Assembly: GCA_029210545.1 (NCBI GenBank)
Contig: JARGFV010000004.1
Coordinates: 1,392 to 49,615 of the forward strand
Direction: 5' to 3'
Origin: a bacterium
GTDB lineage: Bacteria; BMS3Abin14
DNA length: 48,224 nucleotides
Positions 31,499 through 40,747 of the stretch are shown here, in pieces. A model generated the notes under the pieces. It worked only from the letters and a program-made list of their open reading frames with translations, did not search any database and was not told where the DNA came from. How positions within the stretch are numbered: the first letter of the stretch is position 1; every line of letters starts with the position of its first letter. The position numbers and the translations under genes were made by a program.

Positions 31499-32649
31499 AA
31501 TGCCTGATCCCCATCCGCCTGGCCGTCGTCGAACCCGAAGACGGCAGCGCATTGGCCCGCAGCCAGCCGGGACGCCTCCTCGCCCTTCAGGACCTTTTTC
31601 ATCTCCACACCGGCGGCGAGATAGTCGCGCCTGGCCTCCTCGTTCCCGATGAGGTTCAGGGCAGTAGCGGCAAGCCTTTCAGGGGTGACTTCGTCCTGGA
31701 GAAGCTCGGTGACCACCTCCCGGCCGGCGACGATGTTGGGAAGACTGAACCTGGGGAGTTTGAAGAGCCTTTTCGCGATGTGGTAGGTGAGACGGGCCAT
31801 CCGGTAAGCCACAACCTGCGGAACACCCAGCAGAAAAGCCTCAAGTGTGGCCGTACCGGAGGCAACAAGGGCCAGGTCAGACAGCACGAGGGCCTCCCTC
31901 GAACGGCCGTCGATAATCGTGGCCTTCACACCCGACTGATCGATCATCCGCTCCATTTCCGCCCGTGGTATGGTGTGGGCCCTCGGCACCAGGATGCGGA
32001 CCTTCCCCCCCAGATCCCGGGACAGGAGTGCGGAAGCCTCGAGGAAAACCGGCAGGAGCATCCGCACCTCCGGGTTCCGGCTGCCGGGCAGGAGGCTGAT
32101 GACCGTTTCGTCCTCTGCCAGTGCCAGTTCCTCCCGAAGGGGGCCGGCGTCGGTGGCAGCCAGAAGTTCCATCAGCGGGTTACCGACATAGGTCACCGGT
32201 ACCCCGTGGGATCGATAGAACTCCTCCTCGAAAGGGAAGATGGCCAGGACCCTGGCCACCAGGGAATCCATCTCGACGATGCGCCCCTTCCCCCAGGCCC
32301 AGAGCTTCGGGGCCACGTAGTAGACGACCGGGATACCCAGTTTCTTTGCCTCGCGGGCCAGTTCGATATTGAACCTGTAGAAGTCGATAAGGACCAATCC
32401 ATCCGGTTTCTGGGCTTTCATGGCGCTTTTGGCCTTCTCCAGGACCTTCCTTAACCGTCTCAGATCCCGGAGCACTTCCCAGATCCCCATGACCGACAGT
32501 TCCCTGATGTGCACGGTGAGATCCACACCGGCCGCGGCCATGGCATCTCCCCCGATACCGGAAAGTCTCAGACCGGGGTCTGATCCCCGAAGCGCGCCGG
32601 CCAGCAGCCCACCGTACATATCCCCGGAAGCCTCTCCGGCGAAGATCAT
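31495..32649 (-). CDS. lpxB: Lipid-A-disaccharide synthase
   Basis: LpxB joins UDP-2,3-diacylglucosamine and lipid X to form the lipid A disaccharide (family GT19). The 384-residue product starts MIFAGEASGDMYGGLLAGAL, the family N-terminus, and shows YYVAPKLWAWGKGR, YVGNPLMEL, ISLLPGSRNPEVRMLLP and SGTATLEAFLLGVPQVVAYR. Start at 32649 overlaps the lpxI stop (ATGA); GGAGGG lies just upstream. Confidence 0.95.
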   Translation of the reverse strand: MIFAGEASGDMYGGLLAGALRGSDPGLRLSGIGGDAMAAAGVDLTVHIRELSVMGIWEVLRDLRRLRKVLEKAKSAMKAQKPDGLVLIDFYRFNIELAREAKKLGIPVVYYVAPKLWAWGKGRIVEMDSLVARVLAIFPFEEEFYRSHGVPVTYVGNPLMELLAATDAGPLREELALAEDETVISLLPGSRNPEVRMLLPVFLEASALLSRDLGGKVRILVPRAHTIPRAEMERMIDQSGVKATIIDGRSREALVLSDLALVASGTATLEAFLLGVPQVVAYRMARLTYHIAKRLFKLPRFSLPNIVAGREVVTELLQDEVTPERLAATALNLIGNEEARRDYLAAGVEMKKVLKGEEASRLAAGQCAAVFGFDDGQADGDQAL

Positions 32650-33497
32650 CACCCTCCGGTCCAAAGGACCTCCCCGCTTTTGTCCTCCCTGCAGGAAAGC
32701 AGGGTGACTCCACCCTCGGAGCAAACCGAGACGACTTCCTCGAACCCGAGGATCGTACAGCGTCCACCCTCCACGACGAGGGCACCGCCGCCCTCGGCTA
32801 TCCGGGCAACCGTTTCCTTCCCGACAGTGGGCACGTCGTACCGGAAATCGTGGTTTATCGCAGCCAGTTTCACGACGGTGATCCCCCCGCCTGCCACCTC
32901 GATCGCCCGCCTTATGACAGCATCGGTGCCTTCCATGGCTTCCACGGCGACCACCGAACGGTCCTTGACCACCACGGTCTGGCCGATATCAAGATCGGCT
33001 ACGGATCTGGCGATCCGCCACCCGAAAACCAGGTCCTGATCGAGATCCTGGGAGGGGGCCGGTCCCGCGAGATGGCCGACCGGGGGCATGAGGTCCGGCA
33101 CGATCTCGTCTAAAGCCAGCACTTTCATCCCGTTGTCACGAAAAAGGTCCACGATTCCGCCCAGGATGGTGGATGCCCGGTGATCGGCCAGCTCCTCCAG
33201 GAACGTCCGGAAAAACCCGTCAAAGGTGTCGGCCTTGAAAACCTCCGCGTGAGCGACCCTTCCGGCAAGGACGATCCCCGTAACTCCGCGGGTTTTAAGA
33301 CCGTCAAGGAGTTCCCGCAAGTCGTGGATCCGGAACCAGCCGGTCTCCCATCGGTCGTCCTCCACGATCTGGTCCGCGGCTCCCTCCAGGGCGGCAACGT
33401 AGAGGTTCTTTCCGGCCTGGGCGAGAGAACGGGCTACGTAGCCGGGCAGTTCACCGGCCCCGGCGATGATCCCGATCTTCACCGGGGATGGTGTCAC
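32649..33497 (-). CDS. lpxI: UDP-2,3-diacylglucosamine pyrophosphatase LpxI
   Basis: LpxI (DUF1009) hydrolyses UDP-2,3-diacylglucosamine to lipid X; it replaces LpxH in many alpha- and deltaproteobacteria. The 282-residue product starts KIGIIAGAGELPGYVARSLA and contains GWRIARSVADLDIGQTVVVKDRSVVAVEAMEGTD and KLAAINHDFRYDVPTVG, typical of the family. It starts at a GTG overlapping the lpxA stop. Position between lpxA and lpxB fits the pathway order. Confidence 0.94.
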   Translation of the reverse strand: MTPSPVKIGIIAGAGELPGYVARSLAQAGKNLYVAALEGAADQIVEDDRWETGWFRIHDLRELLDGLKTRGVTGIVLAGRVAHAEVFKADTFDGFFRTFLEELADHRASTILGGIVDLFRDNGMKVLALDEIVPDLMPPVGHLAGPAPSQDLDQDLVFGWRIARSVADLDIGQTVVVKDRSVVAVEAMEGTDAVIRRAIEVAGGGITVVKLAAINHDFRYDVPTVGKETVARIAEGGGALVVEGGRCTILGFEEVVSVCSEGGVTLLSCREDKSGEVLWTGG

Positions 33498-34294
33498 CTG
33501 GTGAACCCCCTTTGCGAACCATCCATGAAACCGAGAAGATGCCGGACGTGATCGGTGTTTTCCACTTCCTGCCTGACTTTATCGATGGCTTCGTCCATGA
33601 CCAGTCCCGAGCGGAAAAGGATCCGGTAGGCCTTCTTGAGGGCGGAGATCTCACCCGGGGTGAACTGTTTTCTTTTGAGCCCCTCGAGGTTGAGCCCCAC
33701 GAGCCGGGCCCTGTCACCCTGTGCCGTGGTGTAAGGGGGGACGTCCATGACAACAATGGAACCGGCCGCGACAAATGCCATGGTGCCGACGCGGCAGAAC
33801 TGGTGGACTCCCGCGTAACCTGCCAGGAAGGAGTTGTCCTCCATGGTCACGTGACCCGCAATGGTGGCGCCGTTGGCAAGAATGACCCTGTCACCGATAA
33901 CACAGTCGTGGGCAACGTGGCAGTAGGCCATGATAAGGTTGCCGCTTCCGATCCTGGTGACCATATTGTCACCCTCGGTGCCCTTGTGGATGGTGACGCA
34001 CTCACGGATCACGTTGTCGTCTCCGATGATCAACTCGCTCTCCTCCCCCCTGTATTTCAGGTCCTGGGGAGGGGCGCCCACGGATGCGAACTGGAATATC
34101 CTGTTGTTCTCACCGATGGTGGTCCGGCCGTCCAGGACAACGTGGGGACCGATCCTGGTCCCGGCCCCTATGCGGACCTGGTCGCCGATGACAGCGAAAG
34201 GGCCTACCTCGACACCGCTGTCGAGCTGGGCCCCCGGACTCACCGCTGCCCTAGGGTCCACAAGGGTGGCCTGTTTCCGGCCGCCGTTGGTCAT
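33494..34294 (-). CDS. lpxA: Acyl-ACP:UDP-N-acetylglucosamine O-acyltransferase
   Basis: LpxA performs the first step of lipid A synthesis. The 266-residue protein from the ATG at 34294 (GAAGGA site) is a left-handed beta-helix of hexapeptide repeats (e.g. VGPFAVIGDQVRIGAGTRIG) and ends in a helical domain. AYCHVAHDCVIGD holds the catalytic His expected in the family, and NLEGLKRKQF follows near the C-terminus. The residue controlling chain length cannot be judged by eye. Confidence 0.95.
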   Translation of the reverse strand: MTNGGRKQATLVDPRAAVSPGAQLDSGVEVGPFAVIGDQVRIGAGTRIGPHVVLDGRTTIGENNRIFQFASVGAPPQDLKYRGEESELIIGDDNVIRECVTIHKGTEGDNMVTRIGSGNLIMAYCHVAHDCVIGDRVILANGATIAGHVTMEDNSFLAGYAGVHQFCRVGTMAFVAAGSIVVMDVPPYTTAQGDRARLVGLNLEGLKRKQFTPGEISALKKAYRILFRSGLVMDEAIDKVRQEVENTDHVRHLLGFMDGSQRGFTR

Positions 34295-34295
34295 C

Positions 34296-34778
34296 TCAGT
34301 GTCCTTCCGCCGTCTTGTCGGCAGCCTCGGCACGGTCCACCAGCATGGCCTTCATCTCCGCCTCGGCCACCAGGGTCCCGTCCACGTAACCTTTCGTCCG
34401 GAAGCTGGCGATGGACCCCCGGTTCCGGGTCATCTTCACTTCATGCCTGAGTTGGTCACCCGGCACCACCGGCCGCCGGAACTTGACCTTGTCGATGGAC
34501 ATGAAATACACCACCTTGTCCGCAAGTCCGCTGCTGTCGCCTTCCCCGCTGATGATGCTGTGGAAGGCGAGGATGGCGGCTACCTGGGCCATGGATTCGA
34601 CGATAAGCACACCGGGCATCACGGGGTGTCCCGGAAAGTGCCCGATAAAGAACTCCTCGTTGATGGTCACGTTCTTGATCCCGACCGCCATGTCGCCCGG
34701 AACCAGCTCGAGGATCCTGTCAACGAGCAGGAACGGGTACCGGTGCGGGATGGTCTTCATTATCTGGCTAATATCCAT
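34296..34778 (-). CDS. fabZ: 3-hydroxyacyl-ACP dehydratase FabZ
   Basis: FabZ dehydrates 3-hydroxyacyl-ACP in fatty acid synthesis and competes with LpxA/LpxD for their substrate. The 160-residue hot-dog fold protein has IPHRYPFLLVDRI and the active-site helix GHFPGHPVMPGVLIVESMAQ. From the ATG at 34778 it has GGAGG seven bases upstream and overlaps the lpxD stop. The lpxD-fabZ-lpxA order is the classical one. Confidence 0.96.
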   Translation of the reverse strand: MDISQIMKTIPHRYPFLLVDRILELVPGDMAVGIKNVTINEEFFIGHFPGHPVMPGVLIVESMAQVAAILAFHSIISGEGDSSGLADKVVYFMSIDKVKFRRPVVPGDQLRHEVKMTRNRGSIASFRTKGYVDGTLVAEAEMKAMLVDRAEAADKTAEGH

Positions 34779-35827
34779 CAGCTGTCCTCCCCCTCTCGAC
34801 TCCCTCCCTGGAGTTTGTTGACCTCTTTTTCCAGAGCGGCCACCCGCTTCCTCAGGCTTGCGATGTTCCCGAGAGCAGCTGCGGTCCGCCTCCATTCCCG
34901 GACATCCACAGCAGGGATGAGTCCTGCCACCTGGGACCCCGCCGGAACATCCTTAACAACGGCAGCCCTCCCGTAGACGAGCGACCCCTCACCTATCGTC
35001 AGATGTCCCGCGGCCCCCGACTGCCCCGCCATGGTGACGTTATCCTCGAGAACGGTGCTGCCCGCGATGGCGACCTGGGCCACCAGGATGCAGTTTTTCC
35101 CTATCCGGACGTTATGTCCGATCTGTATCAGGTTGTCCAACTTTGAGCCGGCGCCGATCACCGTCTCCCCCATGACCGCCCGGTCGATGGTGCACCCGGC
35201 TCCGATCTCAACATCATCCTCTACCCTGACCGTCCCGGCGTGGATGATCTTCCGGTGGCCGGCTTTCTCACTGGCAAAACCGAAACCGTCGCTGCCTATC
35301 ACGGTCCCGGCGTGAACGATCACCCGTTGGCCCACAACCACCTCTTTCTCGATCACCACGTTGGGGTGAAGAACCGCATCGTCATCGACCAGCGCTCCCG
35401 GACCCACGTAGCACCCGGGCATGAGGGTGACCCTGGAGCCGATCCTCGCTCCGTCACACACCACAGCAAAGGGGTGGAGGCTGGGATCGCTGCCGATCCG
35501 GGCTCCAGGATGGACGGAGGCAAGTGGGCTGATCCCGGCGGCATCATACGGCTGCGCGTAAAAGCTCTCCATGGCAAGGGCAAATCCGAGGTACGGATCA
35601 TCGGTGCGGATGAGGTTCAGACCCGGCGCTTCCTGGCTTCTGGAAACGATCACAGCACCGGCCCTCGTCGTTTGGATGGATGCGGCGTACTTCGGGTTCG
35701 AAAGGAAAGAAACCTGGTCGGAAGAAGCTGTGTGCAGCGGCGCCACGCCCGCAAGTTCCAGGTGAGGATCACCTATAAGCTCCCCACCTATTCTTTCGGC
35801 CAGTTGGCCAAGGGTGATCTTTGCCAC
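34778..35827 (-). CDS. lpxD: UDP-3-O-acylglucosamine N-acyltransferase
   Basis: LpxD adds the second primary acyl chain in lipid A synthesis. The 349-residue protein has the N-terminal uridine-binding domain (TLGQLAERIGGELIGDP; VSFLSNPKYA), a hexapeptide beta-helix (e.g. VNHAG-like VIVHAGTVIGSDGFGFA with conserved catalytic GSDGFGFA) and a C-terminal helix. The start is a GTG at 35827, two bases after the skp stop. Confidence 0.95.
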   Translation of the reverse strand: MAKITLGQLAERIGGELIGDPHLELAGVAPLHTASSDQVSFLSNPKYAASIQTTRAGAVIVSRSQEAPGLNLIRTDDPYLGFALAMESFYAQPYDAAGISPLASVHPGARIGSDPSLHPFAVVCDGARIGSRVTLMPGCYVGPGALVDDDAVLHPNVVIEKEVVVGQRVIVHAGTVIGSDGFGFASEKAGHRKIIHAGTVRVEDDVEIGAGCTIDRAVMGETVIGAGSKLDNLIQIGHNVRIGKNCILVAQVAIAGSTVLEDNVTMAGQSGAAGHLTIGEGSLVYGRAAVVKDVPAGSQVAGLIPAVDVREWRRTAAALGNIASLRKRVAALEKEVNKLQGGSREGEDS

Positions 35828-35829
35828 TG

Positions 35830-36357
35830 CTATTGACCGACCTGGTAACGCTCGTTGTAGATCTTGACGACCTGTTCGGTAATATCCATGGCATCCTCGT
35901 AGAAGATGACCCCGCTGCCGTTTTTCTCCAGGATGAGGGTGAACTTTTCCGCCTCAGCGATCTCCTGGGCGATCTTGACCAGGCCCTCGAGGATCCGTGT
36001 CGACAGGAGCTGGTTCTCGCGCTCTTCTTCATCCTTGGCAGCGGTCACAAACTCGATGAGCTCCGACCTTTTCTGGAGATATTTCTCCTTGAGCTCTGCC
36101 TGGGCAGTCTCGCTGAGCACCGGGCTCTTGATCTTTTCCTCCATGAGATCGAGGTCGGCTTTCATCCGGTCGACCTCTTCCTGTTTGGTCGTGTGCTTCT
36201 TCTTCAGGCTTTCCTTCGCCGCCTGCCCTTCTGCAGTGGCGTTGAGGGCGCCCTGCAGATCGACGATCCCTATCTTGACCATAGTGGCCGCCTGGACCGA
36301 CACCGCACCGAAGATCAGGGATGCCGCGGCGAAAAGTATCATCATATTCCTGCGCAT
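35830..36357 (-). CDS. OmpH/Skp-family periplasmic chaperone
   Basis: The 175-residue protein has a signal peptide (MMILFAAASLIFGAVSVQA) and a long coiled-coil region (about 40-130, rich in Lys and Glu), then EKFTLILEKNGSGVIFYEDAMDITEQVVKIYN, typical of OmpH. Skp trimers hold unfolded outer-membrane proteins for the Bam complex. AAGGAGGT lies before the ATG. It lies between bamA and lpxD, as in many proteobacteria. Confidence 0.9.
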   Translation of the reverse strand: MRRNMMILFAAASLIFGAVSVQAATMVKIGIVDLQGALNATAEGQAAKESLKKKHTTKQEEVDRMKADLDLMEEKIKSPVLSETAQAELKEKYLQKRSELIEFVTAAKDEEERENQLLSTRILEGLVKIAQEIAEAEKFTLILEKNGSGVIFYEDAMDITEQVVKIYNERYQVGQ

Positions 36358-36388
36358 GGGTCCGTACCTCCTTGAAAGGTATAACCGA

Positions 36389-36416
36389 GTTTACGGTTCA
36401 CAGTTTACGGTTTACA
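36389..36416. repeat. Heptamer tract (GTTTACG, GTTCACA, GTTTACG, GTTTACA)
   Basis: Four units in 7-bp register lie between skp and bamA. The same heptamers occur at 28298-28332 and 42383-42417. Confidence 0.8.
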
Positions 36417-36444
36417 GTGATTCTTCATACTTTTTCAGCGAAAG

Positions 36445-38700
36445 CTAAAAAAGTGTTCCGATGGAAAACTCCCAGCCCGGCTGGGTCTCATCCGGTTTCG
36501 GGTCCAGGTTAAAGCCCCACTCCAGCCGGAGGAGGCCGATGGGCGCGGACCATCTGAACCCGAACCCGGCACCGAACCTGAGGTCGCGGCCTTCGACTTT
36601 TTCATCTTCAGCCCAGACGTTCCCGCCGTCGAGGAAAAGCATACCCTTGATGTTGGCGTCCCTGATGAGCGGGTAGGCGGCCTCCAGGTTCATGAGGATG
36701 GACTTTGTCCCCCCCACCGGTTCTCCATCTTCCAACGGGCCGACCTTCCGATATTCGAACCCCCTGATCGTGTAAAGACCGCCCAGGAAGAACCGCTCGG
36801 TAACCGGGACTTCACTATCGCCGTACGGTTCGATCACTCCCAGTTCCAGGTGGGCGAGGCCGACAAGGTCCCCTGCGATGGGGTTATACATGCTGCCCTC
36901 GGCCTGGTAACGTACGAAATCGTTGGTACCGCCCAGGGGGCCGCCGGCAAATTCGGTGGATAAGGACAGTTTGAAACCCTCCCTGGGATCCATAGGGAAA
37001 TCCCGGGAGTCGTAATTATACCCCAGGTGGACAGAGGACGTTGTGCTTTCACCTTCCTGTTCCAGGATCAGCGCGCTGGCATCCAGAGCGATGTCGTAAA
37101 CGTCGTAGTCCACGTATTTGTATCGGGCTGACAGGTTTGAAAAATCGTCGAGCCTGTATCCCAGCCTGACGCTTCCTCCCCGGCTGTTCTGGCTGTATTG
37201 AGTGTATTCGTTGGTCTTGTCGAAAAGGTCCACTCCGAGGGAGAACACCCCGGAAAAGAGCCGGGGCTCGCTGAAGCTGATGCTGTAGGTGGAGGAATCC
37301 CCGCCCGCCTCGATATTCAGGTTCAGTCTCTGCCCTCTCCCCGAGAAGTTCCCGAGGGCCAGCTGAAGCGTTCCCACAAGCCCCGAGACACTTGAGTATG
37401 CCGCTCCGGCCGACAGTGAACCTGCCGTCCCCTCTCCGACGGTGACATGGACGTCCGCCAACCCGTCTCCCACGTCGGCCGGCCGGATTTCGACCTTGGA
37501 GAAAAAACCAAGCCCGCGGATGAATTTTTTTGAATCGTCCAGCCCTTTCTGGCTGTAAAGGTCCCCCTCGACCAGCCGCATTTCACGCCTGATGACGTAA
37601 TCCCGTGTTTTCACGTTCCCTGCCACGTGGATCCACCGGATGTGCACCAGGGGCCCCCGGGCAAGGACCAGGTCCAGGTTGACCACACCTGTGGAAGGGT
37701 CCCGGTTGAAAAGGGGCTCGATCCTGGCCCATGCGTACCCCTGGTCCCGGAAGCTGTCCTCGTACATCCGCATGTCCTGGAAGATCCCGCTCCGGACAAA
37801 GATGTCCCCCGTCTGGATGCTGGGCCGGGACCGGGTGAACTCCGGCGGACCGTCCCAATCCCCGGTGAACTTCGTTTCTCCCAGTTTATACTCCGGGCCT
37901 TCCTCCACCCGGATGGCGATATACATCCCTTGCCCCTCCGGGTGAACCCTGACTTCCGGATCATGGACCACGATGTCGAGGAACCCCTTCTCCATATAAA
38001 GCAGCTGGATCCTTTTCAGGTCATCGGCCATGCGGAGATCGTCATATCCACCGGCATCCGACATGAAAGAAAGGGGCCCGATCTCCCTGGTCTGCATGAC
38101 CTTCCGGATCTCGTGGTCCTCCACAAACCGGTTTCCGATGATATCGACCTCATGAATGAGGCTCTTTTCCGATTCCTCGACAAGGTACTTTACGACGGCA
38201 CCGCCCTCCACCTCCTCGAGGCCGGCTGTCACGACAACCCCGTGATAACCGGAAGCACGATAGACTCCCTTGATCGCCTCGACGTCAGCGGGTATCCCGG
38301 CCGGATCGGCAAAGGAAAAGGCCTTGAGCTTCAGGACCTTTTTCAGATCGGCCTCGGAGATCTCCTTGTTGCCCGATATCAGGACCCGCCGGATCATGGG
38401 GAACTCTTCAACGCGAACGGTGAGGATCACTCCCTCTTCTCCGGCCTCTTCCTCGATGGACACCCTTGAAAAGGTACCCAGACGATAGAGATCCTTGACG
38501 CTTCTGGTGACCAGGGCGTCCTGGAACGGATCACCTGCCGAGAAGGACAGCGTCCCCTTGATGCTCGACGCGTCTACCCTCTGGTTGCCCTCGACCCTGA
38601 TCTCACGGACAACGGGCACACCCGCGGCCCGGGCTGCAAGGACGTTTCCGACTGACATAATAATGAGCAATGTGGTTATGACCGATCTTGTCCTGTTCAA
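36445..38700 (-). CDS. bamA: Outer membrane protein assembly factor BamA
   Basis: BamA is the core of the machine that inserts beta-barrel proteins. The 751-residue protein starts at a TTG (38700) with AGGAGCG eight bases upstream, has a signal peptide ending near ARA, five POTRA domains (about 28-410; e.g. VREIRVEGNQRVD, IRRVLISGNKEIS, IHEVDIIGNRFVE) and a C-terminal 16-strand barrel. IRGFEYRKVGPL holds the conserved RGF loop. The last residue is Phe (FSIGTLF), the usual barrel end signal. Confidence 0.95.
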   Translation of the reverse strand: MNRTRSVITTLLIIMSVGNVLAARAAGVPVVREIRVEGNQRVDASSIKGTLSFSAGDPFQDALVTRSVKDLYRLGTFSRVSIEEEAGEEGVILTVRVEEFPMIRRVLISGNKEISEADLKKVLKLKAFSFADPAGIPADVEAIKGVYRASGYHGVVVTAGLEEVEGGAVVKYLVEESEKSLIHEVDIIGNRFVEDHEIRKVMQTREIGPLSFMSDAGGYDDLRMADDLKRIQLLYMEKGFLDIVVHDPEVRVHPEGQGMYIAIRVEEGPEYKLGETKFTGDWDGPPEFTRSRPSIQTGDIFVRSGIFQDMRMYEDSFRDQGYAWARIEPLFNRDPSTGVVNLDLVLARGPLVHIRWIHVAGNVKTRDYVIRREMRLVEGDLYSQKGLDDSKKFIRGLGFFSKVEIRPADVGDGLADVHVTVGEGTAGSLSAGAAYSSVSGLVGTLQLALGNFSGRGQRLNLNIEAGGDSSTYSISFSEPRLFSGVFSLGVDLFDKTNEYTQYSQNSRGGSVRLGYRLDDFSNLSARYKYVDYDVYDIALDASALILEQEGESTTSSVHLGYNYDSRDFPMDPREGFKLSLSTEFAGGPLGGTNDFVRYQAEGSMYNPIAGDLVGLAHLELGVIEPYGDSEVPVTERFFLGGLYTIRGFEYRKVGPLEDGEPVGGTKSILMNLEAAYPLIRDANIKGMLFLDGGNVWAEDEKVEGRDLRFGAGFGFRWSAPIGLLRLEWGFNLDPKPDETQPGWEFSIGTLF

Positions 38701-38704
38701 AAGA

Positions 38705-39400
38705 TCATCGCTCCTGGTGAAGATGGCCGTCCCTGATGTGGAACCTGCGGTGGAACCTGGAAGCCATCTCCCGGTTGTGGGTCACCACGAGGAACGTGGT
38801 TCCGTGGGTGCTGTTGAGCTCGAGGAACAGGTCCTGGACCGACCTGGCCGTCCTGTCGTCCAGGTTTCCGGTAGGCTCATCGGCAAGGACCGTAGATGGG
38901 CTGTTGACGAGGGCCCTTGCCACCGCCGCCCTTTGCTGCTCCCCTCCCGAAAGTTCCCCGGGGCGGTGGTCCATCCTCTCGGCGAGACCCACCTGTTCGA
39001 GGAGTCCGGCTGCGCGGCCCTGAACGGACTGCGGATCCCGCCCCGCGATGATCCCCGGCATCATGACGTTTTCCAGACAGGTGAACTCGGAAAGAAGGTA
39101 GTGCATCTGAAAAACGAACCCCACCTTCCGGTTGCGGAAAGCCGCCAGAGCGGGTTCTGAAAGTCTGAAAATGTCCTGGCCCTCGTAAAGGACGCTGCCG
39201 GAGGTGGGACGGTCCAGCCCGCCGGCCAGGTGAAGGAGGGTGCTCTTCCCGGCCCCGGAAGCGCCGAGGATCCCGACCACCTCTCCCTTTTCGAGGGCAA
39301 GGTCCACCTCCCTGAGGACCTCGATCTTTTTCCCACCCTTGGTGAAGGTCTTGGTGAGGCCCTTCGTCTCGAAAACCACCTGGTTCCGTAGGTCACTCAT
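38705..39400 (-). CDS. lolD: Lipoprotein-releasing ABC transporter ATPase LolD
   Basis: LolD energises release of lipoproteins from the inner membrane to LolA. The 231-residue ATPase has GASGAGKSTLLHLAGGLDRP (Walker A), the Q-loop VFQMHYLLSEFTCLENVMMP typical of LolD, LSGGEQQRAAVARAL and TVLADEPTGNLD. It overlaps the permease gene by eight bases (ATGAGTGA). Its stop lies in the ribosome site region of bamA, so the three are one transcript. Confidence 0.93.
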   Translation of the reverse strand: MSDLRNQVVFETKGLTKTFTKGGKKIEVLREVDLALEKGEVVGILGASGAGKSTLLHLAGGLDRPTSGSVLYEGQDIFRLSEPALAAFRNRKVGFVFQMHYLLSEFTCLENVMMPGIIAGRDPQSVQGRAAGLLEQVGLAERMDHRPGELSGGEQQRAAVARALVNSPSTVLADEPTGNLDDRTARSVQDLFLELNSTHGTTFLVVTHNREMASRFHRRFHIRDGHLHQER

Positions 39401-40604
39401 ACCTGAGGATCTCCACGGGGTTGAGAAGGGAGGCCCGCCTTGCCGGATAGACAGTGGCCACGAAGGACACGGTGACCGCTGCCAGGCAGATAGCCAGGAT
39501 ATCCAGGATCTGGACCTTGACCGGGAGGGTCGTGACGTAATAAACGCTGGCGGGCAGTTCCACGAACTGGTAGTTGGCCAGGACGTAGCAAAGTACGAGC
39601 CCCATGGCCAGTCCCAGGACTGTGCCTCCCAGGCCGATAATGAGCCCTTCCAGCATGAAGATGCGCCCGATGTTCTTCCTCGTAGCCCCCATGGCCTTGA
39701 GAATGGCGATCTCCCTGCCCTTCTCCATGACCACCAGGATCAGCGTACCGATGATGTTGAACGCGGCTACCACGATAATGAGGGTCAGGATGATGAACAT
39801 GGTGATCTTCTCGAGCTTCAAAGCGGAAAACAGATTCTGGTTCATCTCCCGCCAGTCGCGGACCCAGTAGGAGTACCCCACCGTTTTCTGAATCCGATCG
39901 GAGATCTCATGGGTCATGTAGATATCGTCTGTTTTTACAGCGATCCCGCTCACCGACTCGCCCATGTCGAAGAAGGAGCGGGCCGCCCCAAGGGTCACCA
40001 GTACCAGGCCCGTATCATATTCGTACATCCCGGTGTCGAAAATCCCGCGCACGGTGAACCTTTCCATGAGGGGCACCATCCCGAATGGGGAAGAGATCTC
40101 CGACGGGGAGACCAGGGTCACGGTATCCCCGGCCTTGAGCCCGTGCTGTCGGGCGAGCTCCACGCCGATGGCGATCCCGTCATCGGTAAGCTCGGCCATG
40201 GATCCCCGGATCATGTCAGCGGCCAGTTCAGTGACCTGGGCCTCTAAAGCGGGGTCGATCCCCCGCACGACGACCCCGGTCACGGCTCCCTCCACCTTGA
40301 GCAGGGATTGACCCATGACATAGGGAGCCGCGGCCACGACCCCTTCCTGCTCCAGGATCTCGGCCATGACCTTGTCTACCCGGGAGATCCCGTCCACACC
40401 GGTGACCAGGATATGGGAGGTGGTCCCCAGGATCCGGTCCTGCATGTAGGAGGAGAACCCCGTCATGACGGCGATGACCGTGATAAGCGCCGCTACCCCG
40501 ACCATGACGCCCAGGACCGAGATCACGGTGATCACGGACACGAAGGCGTTGCTCTTGCGGGAACGCAGGTGGCGCATGGCCACCATCCACTCAAAAGATC
40601 TCAA
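39393..40604 (-). CDS. Lipoprotein-releasing ABC permease LolC/LolE
   Basis: The 403-residue permease has one N-terminal helix (about 22-48, AFVSVITVISVLGVMVGVAALITVIAVM), a large periplasmic MacB-like domain, and three C-terminal helices (about 265-395) including ILTLIIVVAAFNIIGTLILVVMEKG and EIAILKAMGATRKNI. This is the LolC/LolE/LolF topology. Only one permease gene is present, as in species with a LolF-like homodimer. The start is a TTG (40604) with AAAGGAAA upstream; no ATG lies close. Confidence 0.91.
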   Translation of the reverse strand: MRSFEWMVAMRHLRSRKSNAFVSVITVISVLGVMVGVAALITVIAVMTGFSSYMQDRILGTTSHILVTGVDGISRVDKVMAEILEQEGVVAAAPYVMGQSLLKVEGAVTGVVVRGIDPALEAQVTELAADMIRGSMAELTDDGIAIGVELARQHGLKAGDTVTLVSPSEISSPFGMVPLMERFTVRGIFDTGMYEYDTGLVLVTLGAARSFFDMGESVSGIAVKTDDIYMTHEISDRIQKTVGYSYWVRDWREMNQNLFSALKLEKITMFIILTLIIVVAAFNIIGTLILVVMEKGREIAILKAMGATRKNIGRIFMLEGLIIGLGGTVLGLAMGLVLCYVLANYQFVELPASVYYVTTLPVKVQILDILAICLAAVTVSFVATVYPARRASLLNPVEILRYE

Positions 40605-40676
40605 AGAATTTCCTTTCGGGCCTTGGATCAGAAAACCTTTTCACTTTTGCCTTTCTCTGTGTAACTCTGTGGGACG

Positions 40677-40698
40677 GGCGGCCTACCAGCGGGCCGCC
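40677..40698. repeat. GC-rich hairpin between lysS and lolC/E
   Basis: GGCGGCC (40677-40683) pairs with GGCCGCC (40692-40698) over an eight-base loop, in the 143-base gap after lysS. It might be a weak terminator or processing site; no T-run follows in the sense direction. Confidence 0.5.
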
Positions 40699-40747
40699 TC
40701 TGTGCTCTCTGTGTGTCAATGCTTATGTTTTCCTCTTACTACTCCGG